A DNA stretch of 64,000 nucleotides, from assembly GCF_032164335.1 (NCBI RefSeq), contig NZ_CP134152.1, positions 868,001 through 932,000 on the forward strand, given 5' to 3'. Positions 19,267 to 31,785 of the stretch are shown here, piece by piece; the stretch's first letter is position 1, and the number at the start of each line of letters is the position of its first letter. Below the pieces are notes generated by a model. The model was not told the DNA's origin and did no database searches. It was given only the letters and a program-made list of their open reading frames with translations. The translations under genes and the position numbers were made by a program. Origin of the DNA: Winslowiella toletana (GTDB lineage: Bacteria > Pseudomonadota > Gammaproteobacteria > Enterobacterales > Enterobacteriaceae).

Positions 19267-20667
19267 TTAATGCAGTTCGCGGATATCAGTAAAGTGACCG
19301 GTGACGGCGGCTGCCGCAGCCATTGCCGGGCTCAGCAGGTGAGTACGTCCACCGCGTCCCTGACGACCTTCAAAGTTACGGTTACTGGTGGAAGCACAGC
19401 GTTCGCCCGGATTCAGACGGTCGTTATTCATCGCCAGACACATTGAGCAACCCGGCAGACGCCATTCAAAACCGGCTTCGATAAAGATCTTATCCAGACC
19501 TTCCGCTTCCGCCTGCGCTTTAACCGGACCGGAACCCGGTACCACAATCGCCTGCACGCCAGCAGCCACTTTACGCCCTTTGGCAATTTCAGCTGCGGCA
19601 CGCAGATCTTCAATACGTGAGTTAGTGCAGGAACCAATAAACACTTTATCGATGCGTACGTCAGTCATTTTGATGCCTGGCTGCAAGTCCATATAAGCCA
19701 GCGCTTTTTCTGCTGAGGCGCGCTCAACCGGATCGCTGAATGAGGCAGGATTCGGGATCAGCTCATTCACCGCCATGACCTGGCCTGGGTTGGTACCCCA
19801 GGTGACTTGCGGTGCGATATCGGCGGCATTCAGCGTAATCACGCTGTCGAACTGCGCATCGCTGTCGGATTTCAGGCTGCGCCAGTAGTCAACGGCGGCG
19901 TCCCAGTTGGCGTCTTTCGGCGCGAACTGGCGTCCTTTCAGGTAGTTGAAAGTAATATCGTCCGGTGCGACCAGACCGGCTTTTGCGCCCATCTCAATCG
20001 CCATATTACACAGCGTCATACGGCCTTCCATGCTCAGCGCTTCAATCGCCGGGCCACAGAATTCCACCACATGGCCGGTACCGCCTGCGCTACCGGTTTT
20101 ACCGATAATTGCCAGCACGATATCTTTCGCGGTAATGCCGGTTGCGGCTTCACCAACCACTTCAATCTTCATGGTTTTGGCACGACCCTGCTTCAGCGTT
20201 TGGGTAGCCAGTACATGCTCAACTTCCGAGGTGCCGATACCAAATGCCAGCGCGCCGAACGCGCCGTGGGTGGCGGTGTGGGAGTCACCACACACAATCG
20301 TCATGCCAGGCAAAGTCATGCCTTGCTCAGGACCAATCACGTGTACGATGCCCTGGAACGGGTGATTCAGGTCGTATAACTGCACGCCAAATTCGGCGCA
20401 GTTCTTAATCAGTTCCTGCATCTGGATACGCGCCATCTCGCCAGACGCGTTAATGTCTTTGGTCTGGGTCGAAACGTTATGGTCCATGGTGGCGAAGGTC
20501 TTGGACGGCTGACGGACTTTGCGTCCGTGCGCGCGCAGACCATCGAACGCCTGTGGTGAAGTGACTTCGTGCACTAAATGGCGATCGATATACAGCAGTG
20601 GCGTTTCGTTTGGTGCTTCGTGGACGACATGTGCATCAAATAACTTCTGGTATAATGTTTTGCTCAT
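19267..20667 (-). CDS. leuC: 3-isopropylmalate dehydratase large subunit LeuC
   Basis: Aconitase-family enzyme carrying a 4Fe-4S cluster. The 466 residues are full length. The cluster ligands are visible as the single Cys in FIGSCTNSR (near residue 347) and the pair in LPGCSMC (near 407-410). The substrate-loop [14 protein letters not shown] is near residue 125. It starts 4 bp after leuB. Confidence 0.97.
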   Translation of the reverse strand: MSKTLYQKLFDAHVVHEAPNETPLLYIDRHLVHEVTSPQAFDGLRAHGRKVRQPSKTFATMDHNVSTQTKDINASGEMARIQMQELIKNCAEFGVQLYDLNHPFQGIVHVIGPEQGMTLPGMTIVCGDSHTATHGAFGALAFGIGTSEVEHVLATQTLKQGRAKTMKIEVVGEAATGITAKDIVLAIIGKTGSAGGTGHVVEFCGPAIEALSMEGRMTLCNMAIEMGAKAGLVAPDDITFNYLKGRQFAPKDANWDAAVDYWRSLKSDSDAQFDSVITLNAADIAPQVTWGTNPGQVMAVNELIPNPASFSDPVERASAEKALAYMDLQPGIKMTDVRIDKVFIGSCTNSRIEDLRAAAEIAKGRKVAAGVQAIVVPGSGPVKAQAEAEGLDKIFIEAGFEWRLPGCSMCLAMNNDRLNPGERCASTSNRNFEGRQGRGGRTHLLSPAMAAAAAVTGHFTDIRELH

Positions 20668-20671
20668 TTTA

Positions 20672-23334
<2,663 letters not shown>

Positions 23335-23377
23335 CGTAATCGTCCTTCCTGAAAGCTGCCGTTTTTGCTACGAGCAT

Positions 23378-23402
23378 AAAAAAACCCGCGCATCGGCGCG
23401 GG
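23378..23402 (-). terminator. leu operon attenuator terminator
   Basis: On the minus strand CCCGCGC-CGAT-GCGCGGG is followed by seven T residues, a textbook intrinsic terminator. It lies between leuL and leuA. When leucyl-tRNA is scarce, ribosomes stalled in leuL would prevent its formation. Confidence 0.93.
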
Positions 23403-23426
23403 TTTTTTAAGTTTTGCAAGTCTGAA

Positions 23427-23510
23427 TCAGTGATTGATTCCGCCCACAAGCCTACCGCGCATATTGGATGCGTTTAGTAGTAGACCGAGTAGGCGGTTAG
23501 TACGAATCAT
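23427..23510 (-). CDS. leuL: leu operon leader peptide LeuL
   Basis: A 27-residue leader, MIRTNRLLGLLLNASNMRG then RLVGGINH, clearly related to E. coli LeuL (LLLLNA...RGRPVGG). Its main leucine run is Leu-Leu-Gly-Leu-Leu-Leu. Four of those five codons are the rare CTA, with one CTC, so translation should be sensitive to charged tRNA-Leu. It precedes the attenuator by 25 bp. The peptide itself is not thought to have any function. Confidence 0.93.
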   Translation of the reverse strand: MIRTNRLLGLLLNASNMRGRLVGGINH

Positions 23511-23544
23511 TGAATCAAACTCCGTAATTTTTGTGTTGCTAATA

Positions 23545-23573
23545 TTGATACGTGGTTCAGCCGTTAATGTCAA
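23545..23573 (-). promoter_or_regulatory. leuLABCD promoter
   Basis: On the minus strand a perfect TTGACA (23568-23573) is separated by 17 bp from TATCAA (23545-23550). The leader would start near 23538, about 28 nt before leuL. The E. coli leu promoter likewise has a TTGACA box at this distance. Confidence 0.78.
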
Positions 23574-23983
23574 CCTTCTGACTGCGATCAATTCCAGCTC
23601 GGCGTCAGACGGGCTGAGTAAAATATTCTGCAGTTATTTATGTTGGCAGAGGAATGGCAAAGCATAAGAAAAAATCAGGATGACATACTGTATAAAATCA
23701 AGTGATTGCAAATAAGGTATTGTGTATAACTTATTGATAGTTATTGTTTTTGTGTTGGCTGTTGCTGGATTCATTTAACAGCCTAAAGTGATTATCGCTG
23801 GAGAATTATAGCGTCGCTTAATCAAAGGTCAGCAGATATAACTATAAATACGCGCACCTTTGAAAGGCTTGTCTCTGATTAAGCATGAGTTAATTTTAAG
23901 AAGAATTAGATCGCACTGTTCAGGCTATTTCCCGCAGCATAAACCGCTTTTGTTTAGCGACTCTTTTAGTGGAATTGTCGAGG
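23574..23983. other. AT-rich intergenic stretch without leuO
   Basis: E. coli carries leuO, a LysR-type regulator gene of about 314 codons, between leuL and ilvI. No such gene or recognisable fragment is present here. The stretch 23640-23960 is clearly AT-rich and could hold the Lrp-bound ilvIH control region known in E. coli. I could not pick a single convincing Lrp site or ilvI promoter by eye. Confidence 0.5.
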
Positions 23984-24253
23984 CTATTCACTTTCCTCCA
24001 GCTGCTTAATTTCGTCATTATTCCAGGCGTGAACGTTTGGTGTTTGCCTGCTAACTTTTTCGCGGTTATGGTAACCACACAACTCTAACGAGAAATCAGC
24101 AAGGGCCTCGCGACCCTGTACCTGGGTTGTGGAAATGATTTCCACCGCCTGAGAATAAAACACAAGGTTCTGACTTCCTCTGGCATCGTCTGCGCGACGC
24201 TCCACTTTGTCGCGCAGCGCAAATGACAAGAACTGAGTCAGTGGAATCAGCAC
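23984..24253 (-). CDS. Unrecognised 89-residue reading frame upstream of ilvI
   Basis: I do not recognise this protein. It has a balanced, hydrophilic composition, starting MLIPLTQFLSFALRDKVERR and ending EIKQLEESE, with no signal peptide, membrane helix or known motif. It would start with GTG at 24251-24253 and has no good ribosome-binding site. It runs antisense to the probable ilvI leader, ending before the AT-rich block. It could be a small real gene, a remnant left when leuO was lost, or chance. Confidence 0.3.
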   Translation of the reverse strand: MLIPLTQFLSFALRDKVERRADDARGSQNLVFYSQAVEIISTTQVQGREALADFSLELCGYHNREKVSRQTPNVHAWNNDEIKQLEESE

Positions 24254-24273
24254 CTTAAGCCTGGAGGCAAGAA

Positions 24274-25998
24274 ATGGAGATGTTGTCAGGAGCCGAGATG
24301 GTGGTCCGGTCGTTAATCGATCAGGGCGTAAAGCATGTGTTCGGTTATCCGGGCGGAGCGGTACTCGATATTTATGACGCTCTGCAAACGGTCGGTGGTG
24401 TTGACCATGTGCTGGTGCGCCATGAGCAGGGCGCGGTGCATATGGCCGATGGCTACGCGCGTGCCACCGGTGAAGTCGGTGTGGTGCTGGTGACGTCCGG
24501 TCCTGGTGCCACCAATGCGATTACCGGTATTGCTACCGCTTATATGGATTCGATTCCGATGGTGGTGCTGTCAGGTCAGGTAGCCTCGTCGCTGATTGGT
24601 TACGATGCCTTCCAGGAGTGCGATATGGTCGGTATTTCACGTCCAATCGTCAAACACAGCTTCCTGGTGAAACACACCGAAGATATTCCTGGCGCGATTA
24701 AAAAAGCCTTCTGGCTGGCGTCCAGCGGTCGCCCTGGCCCGGTGGTTATCGATCTGCCAAAAGATATTCTTAATCCGGCCAACAAACTGCCTTACGCCTG
24801 GCCCGAATCGGTCAGCATGCGCTCTTATCACCCGACCACTCAGGGTCATAAAGGGCAGATCAAACGCGCATTAAATAGCTTACTAGCGGCGAAAAAGCCG
24901 GTTATTTATGCCGGTGGCGGCGTAATCAATTCAGCCTGTCACGATGAGCTGCGCGAGATTGCGGAGAAACTCAATCTGCCGGTGACCACTTCCCTGATGG
25001 GGCTGGGGGCTTTTCCGGCCACGCACCGTCAGTCTGTTGGCATGCTCGGTATGCACGGCACCTATGAAGCCAATATGACGATGCATAACGCTGACGTTAT
25101 CTTCGCCGTTGGCGTGCGTTTCGACGATCGCACCACCAATAATCTGGCGAAATATTGCCCGAATGCCACGGTGTTACATATCGATATCGACCCGACGTCG
25201 ATTTCGAAAACCGTTGCCGCCGATGTGCCGATTGTCGGTGATGCGAAGCAGGTGCTGGAGCAGATGCTGGAACTGCTGGCGCAATCCGATGCGACGCAGA
25301 ACTTTGATAACCTGCGCGACTGGTGGCAGAGCATCGATCAGTGGCGTTCTCGTCAGTGCCTGGAGTTCGATCGCACCAGCGATAAAATCAAGCCACAAGC
25401 GGTGATCGAGACCATTTGTCGTCTGACGCACGGTGATGCTTATGTAACTTCCGACGTTGGTCAGCATCAGATGTTTGCCGCGCTTTACTACCAGTTTGAT
25501 AAGCCGCGTCGCTGGATCAACTCCGGTGGGCTGGGCACCATGGGCTTTGGCCTGCCCGCTGCACTGGGCGTTAAGTTGGCGCTGCCGAATGAAACCGTGG
25601 TCTGCGTGACTGGCGATGGCAGTATTCAGATGAATATTCAGGAGCTGTCGACCGCGCTGCAATATGGCCTGCCGGTGCTGGTTCTGAATCTGAACAACCG
25701 CTACCTTGGTATGGTGAAGCAGTGGCAGGATATGATCTATTCCGGACGCCATTCGCAATCCTATATGGAATCACTGCCTGATTTTGTGCGCCTGGCGGAA
25801 GCCTATGGTCACGTTGGCGTGGCGATTAACCATCCGCAAGAGCTGGAAGAGAAACTGACACACGCGCTGGAAGAATTGGCAAAAGGGCGTCTGGTATTTG
25901 TTGATGTTAATGTCGACGGTACCGAGCACGTTTACCCGATGCATATTCGCGGCGGTGGTATGGACGAGATGTGGCTGAGCAAAACGGAGAGGACATAA
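24274..25998 (+). CDS. ilvI: Acetolactate synthase III large subunit IlvI
   Basis: Thiamine-diphosphate enzyme that makes acetolactate or acetohydroxybutyrate for valine, leucine and isoleucine. The 574 residues are full length. The catalytic Glu lies in [16 protein letters not shown] (near residue 48), the FAD region around 250-340, and the TPP motif GDGSIQMN...NNRYLGMV near 447-480. The ATG at 24274 has TGGAGG upstream. The stop is 2 bp before ilvH. Confidence 0.97.
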   Translation: MEMLSGAEMVVRSLIDQGVKHVFGYPGGAVLDIYDALQTVGGVDHVLVRHEQGAVHMADGYARATGEVGVVLVTSGPGATNAITGIATAYMDSIPMVVLSGQVASSLIGYDAFQECDMVGISRPIVKHSFLVKHTEDIPGAIKKAFWLASSGRPGPVVIDLPKDILNPANKLPYAWPESVSMRSYHPTTQGHKGQIKRALNSLLAAKKPVIYAGGGVINSACHDELREIAEKLNLPVTTSLMGLGAFPATHRQSVGMLGMHGTYEANMTMHNADVIFAVGVRFDDRTTNNLAKYCPNATVLHIDIDPTSISKTVAADVPIVGDAKQVLEQMLELLAQSDATQNFDNLRDWWQSIDQWRSRQCLEFDRTSDKIKPQAVIETICRLTHGDAYVTSDVGQHQMFAALYYQFDKPRRWINSGGLGTMGFGLPAALGVKLALPNETVVCVTGDGSIQMNIQELSTALQYGLPVLVLNLNNRYLGMVKQWQDMIYSGRHSQSYMESLPDFVRLAEAYGHVGVAINHPQELEEKLTHALEELAKGRLVFVDVNVDGTEHVYPMHIRGGGMDEMWLSKTERT

Positions 25999-26000
25999 TT

Positions 26001-26495
26001 ATGCGTCGCATTTTATCAGTATTGCTGGAGAACGAGTCCGGCGCATTGTCCCGCGTGGTTGGCCTGTTTTCCCAGCGCGGTTACAACATTGAAAGCCTGA
26101 CGGTGGCACCGACCGATGATCCGACGCTCTCACGCATGACGATTCAGACCGTCGGTGATGAGAAAGTGCTGGAGCAGATTGAGAAGCAACTGCACAAGCT
26201 GGTGGATGTACTGCGGGTCAGCGAGCTGTGCAAAGGATCGCATGTTGAGCGTGAAATCATGCTGGTGAAGATTCAGGCCAGCGGTTACGGTCGTGAGGAA
26301 GTGAAGCGCAGCACGGAAATTTTCCGTGGGCAAATCATCGATGTGACGCCTGCGCTTTACACGGTTCAGCTGGCAGGTACCAGTGACAAGCTCGATGCCT
26401 TCCTGAATACCGTACGTGAAGTCGCGGAAATTGTTGAAATCGCGCGCTCGGGTATCGTTGGTGTGTCGCGCGGTGGTGACCGCATTCTGCGCTGA
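26001..26495 (+). CDS. ilvH: Acetolactate synthase III regulatory subunit IlvH
   Basis: Small subunit that activates IlvI and gives valine feedback inhibition. The start [12 protein letters not shown] at 26001 gives 164 residues (163 in E. coli), dropping ten residues of the longest frame that overlap ilvI. AGAGGA lies upstream. The N-terminal ACT domain (about 4-78) contains [20 protein letters not shown]. It forms an operon with ilvI. Confidence 0.97.
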   Translation: MRRILSVLLENESGALSRVVGLFSQRGYNIESLTVAPTDDPTLSRMTIQTVGDEKVLEQIEKQLHKLVDVLRVSELCKGSHVEREIMLVKIQASGYGREEVKRSTEIFRGQIIDVTPALYTVQLAGTSDKLDAFLNTVREVAEIVEIARSGIVGVSRGGDRILR

Positions 26496-26527
26496 TATCC
26501 TGCTGTACCGTGCCGTATTTATCATCA

Positions 26528-26551
26528 ACCCGACTTCGGTCGGGTTTTTTT
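26528..26551 (+). terminator. ilvIH terminator
   Basis: ACCCGAC-TTCG-GTCGGGT followed by a run of seven T residues, 33 bp after ilvH. A stable UUCG tetraloop closes the stem. Confidence 0.93.
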
Positions 26552-26735
26552 ATGGCTTATATCAATCTGGCTTAAGCGTCCGGCGGCTAAAAACTTTTGT
26601 TAATCAGAGCCGCTAAGTCGATGAAAAGCGGTTGCTCACCGCTGTTTTCTGCTGTTAGATGTAACAAATCTCTTATCCATGGCTACGATATGGCTATTAA
26701 CAGCGCGGTCGTAGCGACAGAAGTGTGGGGTTATT

Positions 26736-27746
26736 GTGAAACTGGATGAAATTGCGCGCCTTGCCGGTGTGTCGCGCACGACGGCCAGCTATGTCATTAA
26801 TGGCAAAGCTAAGCAGTATCGTGTCAGCGACAAGACCGTCGAAAAAGTGATGGCAGTGGTGCGTGAGCATAATTACCATCCCAATGCGGTCGCTGCGGGA
26901 CTGCGTGCAGGACGCACGCGCTCAATAGGACTGGTTATTCCCGATCTGGAGAATACCAGCTACACGCGTATTGCGAACTATCTTGAGCGCCAGGCGCGTC
27001 AGCGTGGTTATCAGCTGCTGATTGCCTGTTCTGAAGATTTGCCGGAAAACGAGATGCGCTGTATTGAGCATCTGCTCCAGCGTCAGGTCGATGCGATTAT
27101 CGTTTCCACTGCTCTGCCGCCAGAACATCCGTTTTATCAGCGCTGGATTAACGATCCGCTGCCAATCATTGCGCTGGATCGCGCGCTGGACCGTGAACAC
27201 TTTACCAGTGTGGTCGGTGCCGACCAGGATGATGCCGAGATGCTGGCCGCCGAATTACGCAAGCTGCCGGTCAACAATGTGCTGTTTCTTGGCGCGCTGC
27301 CGGAGCTTTCGGTCAGCTTCTTACGCGAGATGGGTTTCCGCCAGGCGTGGGAAGGCGATCCGCGTAATATCGACTTTATTTATGCCAATAGCTACGAACG
27401 TACCGCCGCGGCGGCACTGTTTGAAAACTACCTGAATGAACATCCGATGCCTGATGCGCTGTTCACCACCTCATTTGGTCTGTTGCAGGGCGTGATGGAT
27501 GTGACGCTGAAACGTGAAGGACGCTTGCCAATTGATCTGGCGATTGCCACCTTTGGCGATCATGAACTGCTCGATTTTCTTGAGTGTCCGGTGTTGGCGG
27601 TAGGGCAACGCCACCGTGATGTGGCGGAACGCGTGCTGGAGCTGGTACTGGCCAGTCTCGACGAACCAAGAAAACCGAAACCAGGTTTAACCCGTATCCG
27701 GCGTAATTTGTTCCGACGCGGGAAGTTAAATCGTAAGGTAATCTGA
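26736..27746 (+). CDS. cra: Catabolite repressor/activator Cra (FruR)
   Basis: LacI-family regulator that controls carbon flow between glycolysis and gluconeogenesis in response to fructose 1-phosphate or fructose 1,6-bisphosphate. The 336 residues (334 in E. coli) open with the helix-turn-helix [20 protein letters not shown], followed by the hinge and a periplasmic-binding-protein-like sensor domain. The start is GTG at 26736, as in E. coli, with GTGGGG upstream. Confidence 0.96.
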   Translation: MKLDEIARLAGVSRTTASYVINGKAKQYRVSDKTVEKVMAVVREHNYHPNAVAAGLRAGRTRSIGLVIPDLENTSYTRIANYLERQARQRGYQLLIACSEDLPENEMRCIEHLLQRQVDAIIVSTALPPEHPFYQRWINDPLPIIALDRALDREHFTSVVGADQDDAEMLAAELRKLPVNNVLFLGALPELSVSFLREMGFRQAWEGDPRNIDFIYANSYERTAAAALFENYLNEHPMPDALFTTSFGLLQGVMDVTLKREGRLPIDLAIATFGDHELLDFLECPVLAVGQRHRDVAERVLELVLASLDEPRKPKPGLTRIRRNLFRRGKLNRKVI

Positions 27747-27752
27747 ATTGAA

Positions 27753-27774
27753 GGCAGCGCAGGCTGCCTTTTTT
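27753..27774 (+). terminator. cra terminator
   Basis: GGCAGC-GCAG-GCTGCC followed by six T residues, beginning 7 bp after the cra stop. Confidence 0.92.
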
Positions 27775-28189
27775 ACATCTATTAATATTTTTACTGAAAT
27801 TTAAATTTACACAGGCAATCTGCCTGAGAATTCAAAATGCTGGTGAAAGTTTAAGGTAAATTATAGTAAGTATTGAAAATAACCCTCATAACGACTGAAT
27901 TCGTCACCCTGAATAAGCTGGGGTTTCTCGCTGCCTTCAGGCACCATGCGGCTACAGCCCACTGTGCAAGCTCTCAGAAATACCCTAAAATGCAGACCGG
28001 CTCGCAAAGTTTGCAGGTTAATTTAATCCCACCTGGGCTGCTATATTTTTGAGCATAATTTAATTTAACGTGATTTTTTTGTCATTATTCATCGGCTTAT
28101 TTTTTTGTTTTGGTTCAGGCAGGCTTTTTTTTTAACTTTCCTTCCTTTTCTTCCTCTCAGAAATAATGCCTTCAGGCTGGTACTGCGGC
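27775..28189. other. AT-rich gap between cra and the mra promoter
   Basis: No gene is seen in these 415 bp. The left part is AT-rich with a few short hairpins (GCCT-TC-AGGC near 27940). The right part contains several T-runs and a homopyrimidine-rich tract at about 28126-28160. E. coli also has a long gap here. Confidence 0.6.
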
Positions 28190-28219
28190 TTGACAATGTT
28201 TTCCTTCGCTCCGTAAACT
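28190..28219 (+). promoter_or_regulatory. mra promoter of the division and cell-wall cluster
   Basis: A perfect TTGACA (28190-28195), 18 bp spacer and TAAACT (28214-28219), 61 bp before mraZ. This corresponds to Pmra, which in E. coli drives the start of the dcw cluster. Confidence 0.82.
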
Positions 28220-28225
28220 CTTTTA

Positions 28226-28270
28226 GTGGGAATTTGTGGTGTAAAGTGGTGAGAAGGGGTAATTCGGGGG
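28226..28270 (+). promoter_or_regulatory. MraZ operator, five phased G-rich boxes
   Basis: GTGGG, GTGGT, GTGGT, GGGGT and GGGGG begin at 28226, 28236, 28246, 28256 and 28266, exactly 10 bp apart, between the mra -10 box and the mraZ ATG. E. coli MraZ is known to bind three TGGG-type repeats spaced by five bases. The last two boxes here are weaker matches. Confidence 0.8.
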
Positions 28271-28280
28271 TGAGACTGGC

Positions 28281-28739
28281 ATGTTCCGTGGGGCAACGTT
28301 AGTCAATCTCGACAGTAAAGGCCGGCTTGCCGTGCCAACGCGCTATCGCGAAACGCTGATCGGGGAATCCGAGGGGCAAATGGTGTGTACCATTGACCTC
28401 CACCAGCCGTGCCTGTTGCTTTATACCTTACCCGAATGGGAAATCATTGAACAAAAGCTGTCTCGCTTGTCCAGCATGAACCCTGCCGAACGTCGCGTTC
28501 AGCGACTGTTATTGGGTCATGCCAGCGAGTGCCAGATGGATAATGCAGGTCGGTTACTGCTGGCGAATACCCTTCGTCAACATGCGAACCTCACTAAAGA
28601 AGTGATGCTGGTTGGACAGTTCAACAAGTTTGAACTGTGGGATGAACAGACCTGGTATCAACAAGTCAAGGATGATATTGACGCTGAGCAGTCGACGCAG
28701 GAACCGTTATCTGATCGATTGCAGGATTTGTCGTTATAG
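28281..28739 (+). CDS. mraZ: Transcriptional regulator MraZ
   Basis: AbrB-like DNA-binding protein that represses its own promoter. The 152 residues are the E. coli length. Two tandem SpoVT-AbrB-like halves are seen, one around [15 protein letters not shown] and one around [16 protein letters not shown]. It is first gene of the dcw cluster, directly behind the phased boxes. Confidence 0.96.
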   Translation: MFRGATLVNLDSKGRLAVPTRYRETLIGESEGQMVCTIDLHQPCLLLYTLPEWEIIEQKLSRLSSMNPAERRVQRLLLGHASECQMDNAGRLLLANTLRQHANLTKEVMLVGQFNKFELWDEQTWYQQVKDDIDAEQSTQEPLSDRLQDLSL

Positions 28740-28741
28740 CT

Positions 28742-29683
28742 ATGCAGGATAATTTTAAACATACCACGGTGCTGTTAGATGAGGCGGTAAATGGCCTCAA
28801 CCTCAAGGATAACGGCATCTATATTGATGGCACGTTCGGGCGCGGAGGACATTCGCGCCTGATTCTTTCCCAACTTGGAGAACAGGGCCGTCTCTACGCC
28901 ATTGATCGTGATCCGCAGGCTATCGCAGCCGCTGCAGAAATAACCGATCCCCGTTTTAACATCATTCATGGCCCATTCTCTGCGCTGGCAGAGTATGTGG
29001 AAGAGCGGGGATTAACCGGCAAGATCGACGGTATCTTACTGGATCTCGGCGTCTCATCGCCGCAGCTTGATGATGCTGAACGCGGTTTTTCGTTTATGCG
29101 TGACGGGCCACTGGATATGCGTATGGACCCAACGCGCGGTCACTCAGCAGCAGAATGGTTGTTGCAGGCTGAAGAGAGCGATATTGCTTTTGTGCTGAAG
29201 ACTTTCGGTGAAGAGCGTTTTGCCAAACGTATTGCGCGCGCCATCGTCGAACGCAATCGCGAACAGCCAATGACGCGCACTAAAGAGCTGGCCGATGTGA
29301 TTTACGCGGCTACTCCGGTCAAAGACAAGTTTAAGCATCCGGCTACCCGCAGCTTCCAGGCGATTCGCATCTGGGTTAACAGCGAGCTGGAAGAGATTGA
29401 ACTGGCGCTGAAAGGCGCACTGATCGCGCTGGCGCCGTCAGGACGCTTATCGGTAATTAGCTTTCACTCGCTGGAAGACCGCATTGTGAAGCGCTTTATG
29501 CGTGAACAAAGCCGAGGCCCGCAGGTTCCGGCCGGTATTCCTATGACCGAAGCGCAGCTGGCCAGCCTCGGTGGTCGTCAGCTGAAGGCGCTGGGCAAGA
29601 TGATGCCGGGCGAAGCTGAGGTGGGTGAAAATCCACGCGCCCGCAGTTCAGTATTGCGTATCGCAGAAAGGACCGCCTCGTGA
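28742..29683 (+). CDS. rsmH: 16S rRNA m4C1402 methyltransferase RsmH (MraW)
   Basis: SAM-dependent N4-methylation of C1402 of 16S rRNA. The 313 residues are full length. The SAM site [12 protein letters not shown] lies near residue 30, and [20 protein letters not shown] and [14 protein letters not shown] are conserved. It starts 2 bp after mraZ and overlaps the ftsL start by 4 bp. Confidence 0.97.
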   Translation: MQDNFKHTTVLLDEAVNGLNLKDNGIYIDGTFGRGGHSRLILSQLGEQGRLYAIDRDPQAIAAAAEITDPRFNIIHGPFSALAEYVEERGLTGKIDGILLDLGVSSPQLDDAERGFSFMRDGPLDMRMDPTRGHSAAEWLLQAEESDIAFVLKTFGEERFAKRIARAIVERNREQPMTRTKELADVIYAATPVKDKFKHPATRSFQAIRIWVNSELEEIELALKGALIALAPSGRLSVISFHSLEDRIVKRFMREQSRGPQVPAGIPMTEAQLASLGGRQLKALGKMMPGEAEVGENPRARSSVLRIAERTAS

Positions 29684-30000
29684 TTGGCAATGAGCGCCAC
29701 AGCTTACCCGGTGTTATCGGTGGCGATCTGCTCCGTCACGGAAAGATTCCGTTAATCCTGGTGGTTGCGGTGCTGGTTTCAGCGGTTCTGGTGGTAACAA
29801 CTGCCCATAAGACCCGCCTGCTGACCGCGCAGCGTGAACAGTTAGTACTGGAGCGGGATGCGCTGGACATTGAGTGGCGCAACCTGATTCTGGAAGAAAA
29901 TGCCCTGGGCGATCATAGCCGGGTTGAGCGCACGGCCACCGAGAAGCTGCAGATGCAGCATGTCGATCCGGCGCAGGAAAATATAGTGGTACAGCAATAA
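29680..30000 (+). CDS. ftsL: Cell division protein FtsL
   Basis: Small bitopic divisome protein that works with FtsB and FtsQ. The 106 residues are shorter than the 121 of E. coli because the N-terminal cytoplasmic tail is reduced. One membrane segment (about 21-39) is followed by a leucine-rich coiled coil ([18 protein letters not shown]). The GTG start at 29680 overlaps the rsmH stop (GTGA). Confidence 0.95.
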   Translation: MIGNERHSLPGVIGGDLLRHGKIPLILVVAVLVSAVLVVTTAHKTRLLTAQREQLVLERDALDIEWRNLILEENALGDHSRVERTATEKLQMQHVDPAQENIVVQQ

Positions 30001-30018
30001 TAAGGAACCACGGACTCA

Positions 30019-31785
30019 ATGAAAGCTGCAACCAAGACGCTTAAATTGAAAAAACAGGAAGATCAGGCCAGCTTTGTAAGCTGGCGTTTTGCGTTGCTGT
30101 GCGGTTGTATTTTACTGGCTCTGACTGGCTTACTGCTGCGGGTGGCTTATCTGCAGGTGATCAACCCGGACAAGCTGGTGCGTGAAGGTGATATGCGCTC
30201 GCTGCGCGTGCAGGCAGTGCCTACCGCGCGCGGAATGATCAGCGATCGCGCCGGGCGTCCGTTAGCGGTCAGCGTGCCGGTAAACGCCATTTGGGCCGAT
30301 CCGAAAGTGTTGCATGAACATGGCGGCGTTACCCTCGACAGCCGCTGGAAAGCGCTGTCCGATGCGCTGTCTATTCCGCTCGATCAGCTGGCGAGCCGCG
30401 TAAATGCCAACCCAAAAGGGCGTTTTGTCTATCTGGCGCGCCAGGTTAATCCGGCGATTGGCGACTACATCAAAAAACTGAAACTGCCGGGCATTTATTT
30501 GCGCGAAGAGTCGCGTCGTTACTATCCCGCCGGGCAGGTCACCTCACATCTGATTGGCTTTACCAATATCGACGGTCAGGGTATCGAAGGGGTAGAGAAG
30601 AGCTTCGATAAATGGCTGACTGGCCAGCCCGGTGAACGTACCGTGCGTAAAGACCGCTATGGCCGGGTAATTGAAGATATCTCCTCGGTGGACAGCCAGG
30701 CCGCACATAACCTGGCGTTAAGCATTGATGAGCGCTTGCAGGCGCTGGTCTATCGCGAGCTGAACAATGCCGTGGCGTTTAACAAAGCCGAATCCGGTAC
30801 TGCGGTGCTGGTGGATGTGAATACCGGCGAAGTGCTGGCGATGGCGAACAGCCCGGCTTATAACCCGAATAACCTCAGCGGTACGCCAAAAGACGTCATG
30901 CGTAACCGTGCCATCACCGACATCTTCGAACCCGGTTCAACGGTGAAGCCGATGGTGGTGATGACTGCGCTGCAACGTGGCGTGGTGAAAGAGAATACCG
31001 TCCTGAATACCGTGCCGTACCGCGTTAATGGTCATGAGATCAAAGACGTGGCGCGCTACAGCGAATTGACCCTGACCGGGGTTTTGCAGAAATCGAGTAA
31101 CGTCGGTGTTTCAAAGCTGGCGTTAGCGATGCCATCCTCAGCGTTAGTAGATACTTACGCGCGCTTTGGATTGGGTAAGGCGACCAATTTGGGGTTGGTC
31201 GGAGAAAGCAGTGGCTTATATCCTCAAAAACAACGGTGGTCTGACATAGAGAGGGCCACCTTCTCTTTCGGCTACGGGCTAATGGTAACGCCGTTACAGT
31301 TAGCGCGAGTCTACGCAACGATTGGCAGCTATGGCATCGCTCGTCCGCTGTCGATTACCAAAGTTGACCCGCCGGTTAATGGCGAGCGCGTCTTCCCTGA
31401 AGACCTGGTGAAAACCGTGGTGCATATGATGGAAAGCGTGGCATTGCCGGGCGGCGGTGGCGTAAAAGCGGCAATTAAAGGTTATCGCATAGCGATTAAG
31501 ACCGGTACCGCGAAAAAAGTCGGCCCGGATGGTCGCTACGTCAATAAATACATTGCTTATACCGCAGGCGTTGCGCCTGCGAGCCATCCTCGTTTTGCAC
31601 TGGTGGTGGTGATTAACGATCCACAGGCCGGTAAATATTATGGTGGTGCGGTTTCTGCGCCGGTGTTTGGTGCCATCATGGGCGGTGTATTACGCACCAT
31701 GAACATCGAGCCGGATGCGCTGCCGACCACGGATAAGAACGATGTGGTACTTAACAAGAAAGAGGGATCAGGTGGCAGATCGTAA
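30019..31785 (+). CDS. ftsI: Septal peptidoglycan transpeptidase FtsI (PBP3)
   Basis: Cross-links septal peptidoglycan and is the target of aztreonam-type beta-lactams. The 588 residues match E. coli. One membrane anchor (about 23-42) is followed by a pedestal domain and the transpeptidase. Active-site motifs are SXXK in EPGSTVKPM (near residue 310), SSN in KSSNVGVS (near 362) and KTG in IKTGTAKK (near 497). The C-terminus overlaps murE by 14 bp. Confidence 0.97.
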   Translation: MKAATKTLKLKKQEDQASFVSWRFALLCGCILLALTGLLLRVAYLQVINPDKLVREGDMRSLRVQAVPTARGMISDRAGRPLAVSVPVNAIWADPKVLHEHGGVTLDSRWKALSDALSIPLDQLASRVNANPKGRFVYLARQVNPAIGDYIKKLKLPGIYLREESRRYYPAGQVTSHLIGFTNIDGQGIEGVEKSFDKWLTGQPGERTVRKDRYGRVIEDISSVDSQAAHNLALSIDERLQALVYRELNNAVAFNKAESGTAVLVDVNTGEVLAMANSPAYNPNNLSGTPKDVMRNRAITDIFEPGSTVKPMVVMTALQRGVVKENTVLNTVPYRVNGHEIKDVARYSELTLTGVLQKSSNVGVSKLALAMPSSALVDTYARFGLGKATNLGLVGESSGLYPQKQRWSDIERATFSFGYGLMVTPLQLARVYATIGSYGIARPLSITKVDPPVNGERVFPEDLVKTVVHMMESVALPGGGGVKAAIKGYRIAIKTGTAKKVGPDGRYVNKYIAYTAGVAPASHPRFALVVVINDPQAGKYYGGAVSAPVFGAIMGGVLRTMNIEPDALPTTDKNDVVLNKKEGSGGRS

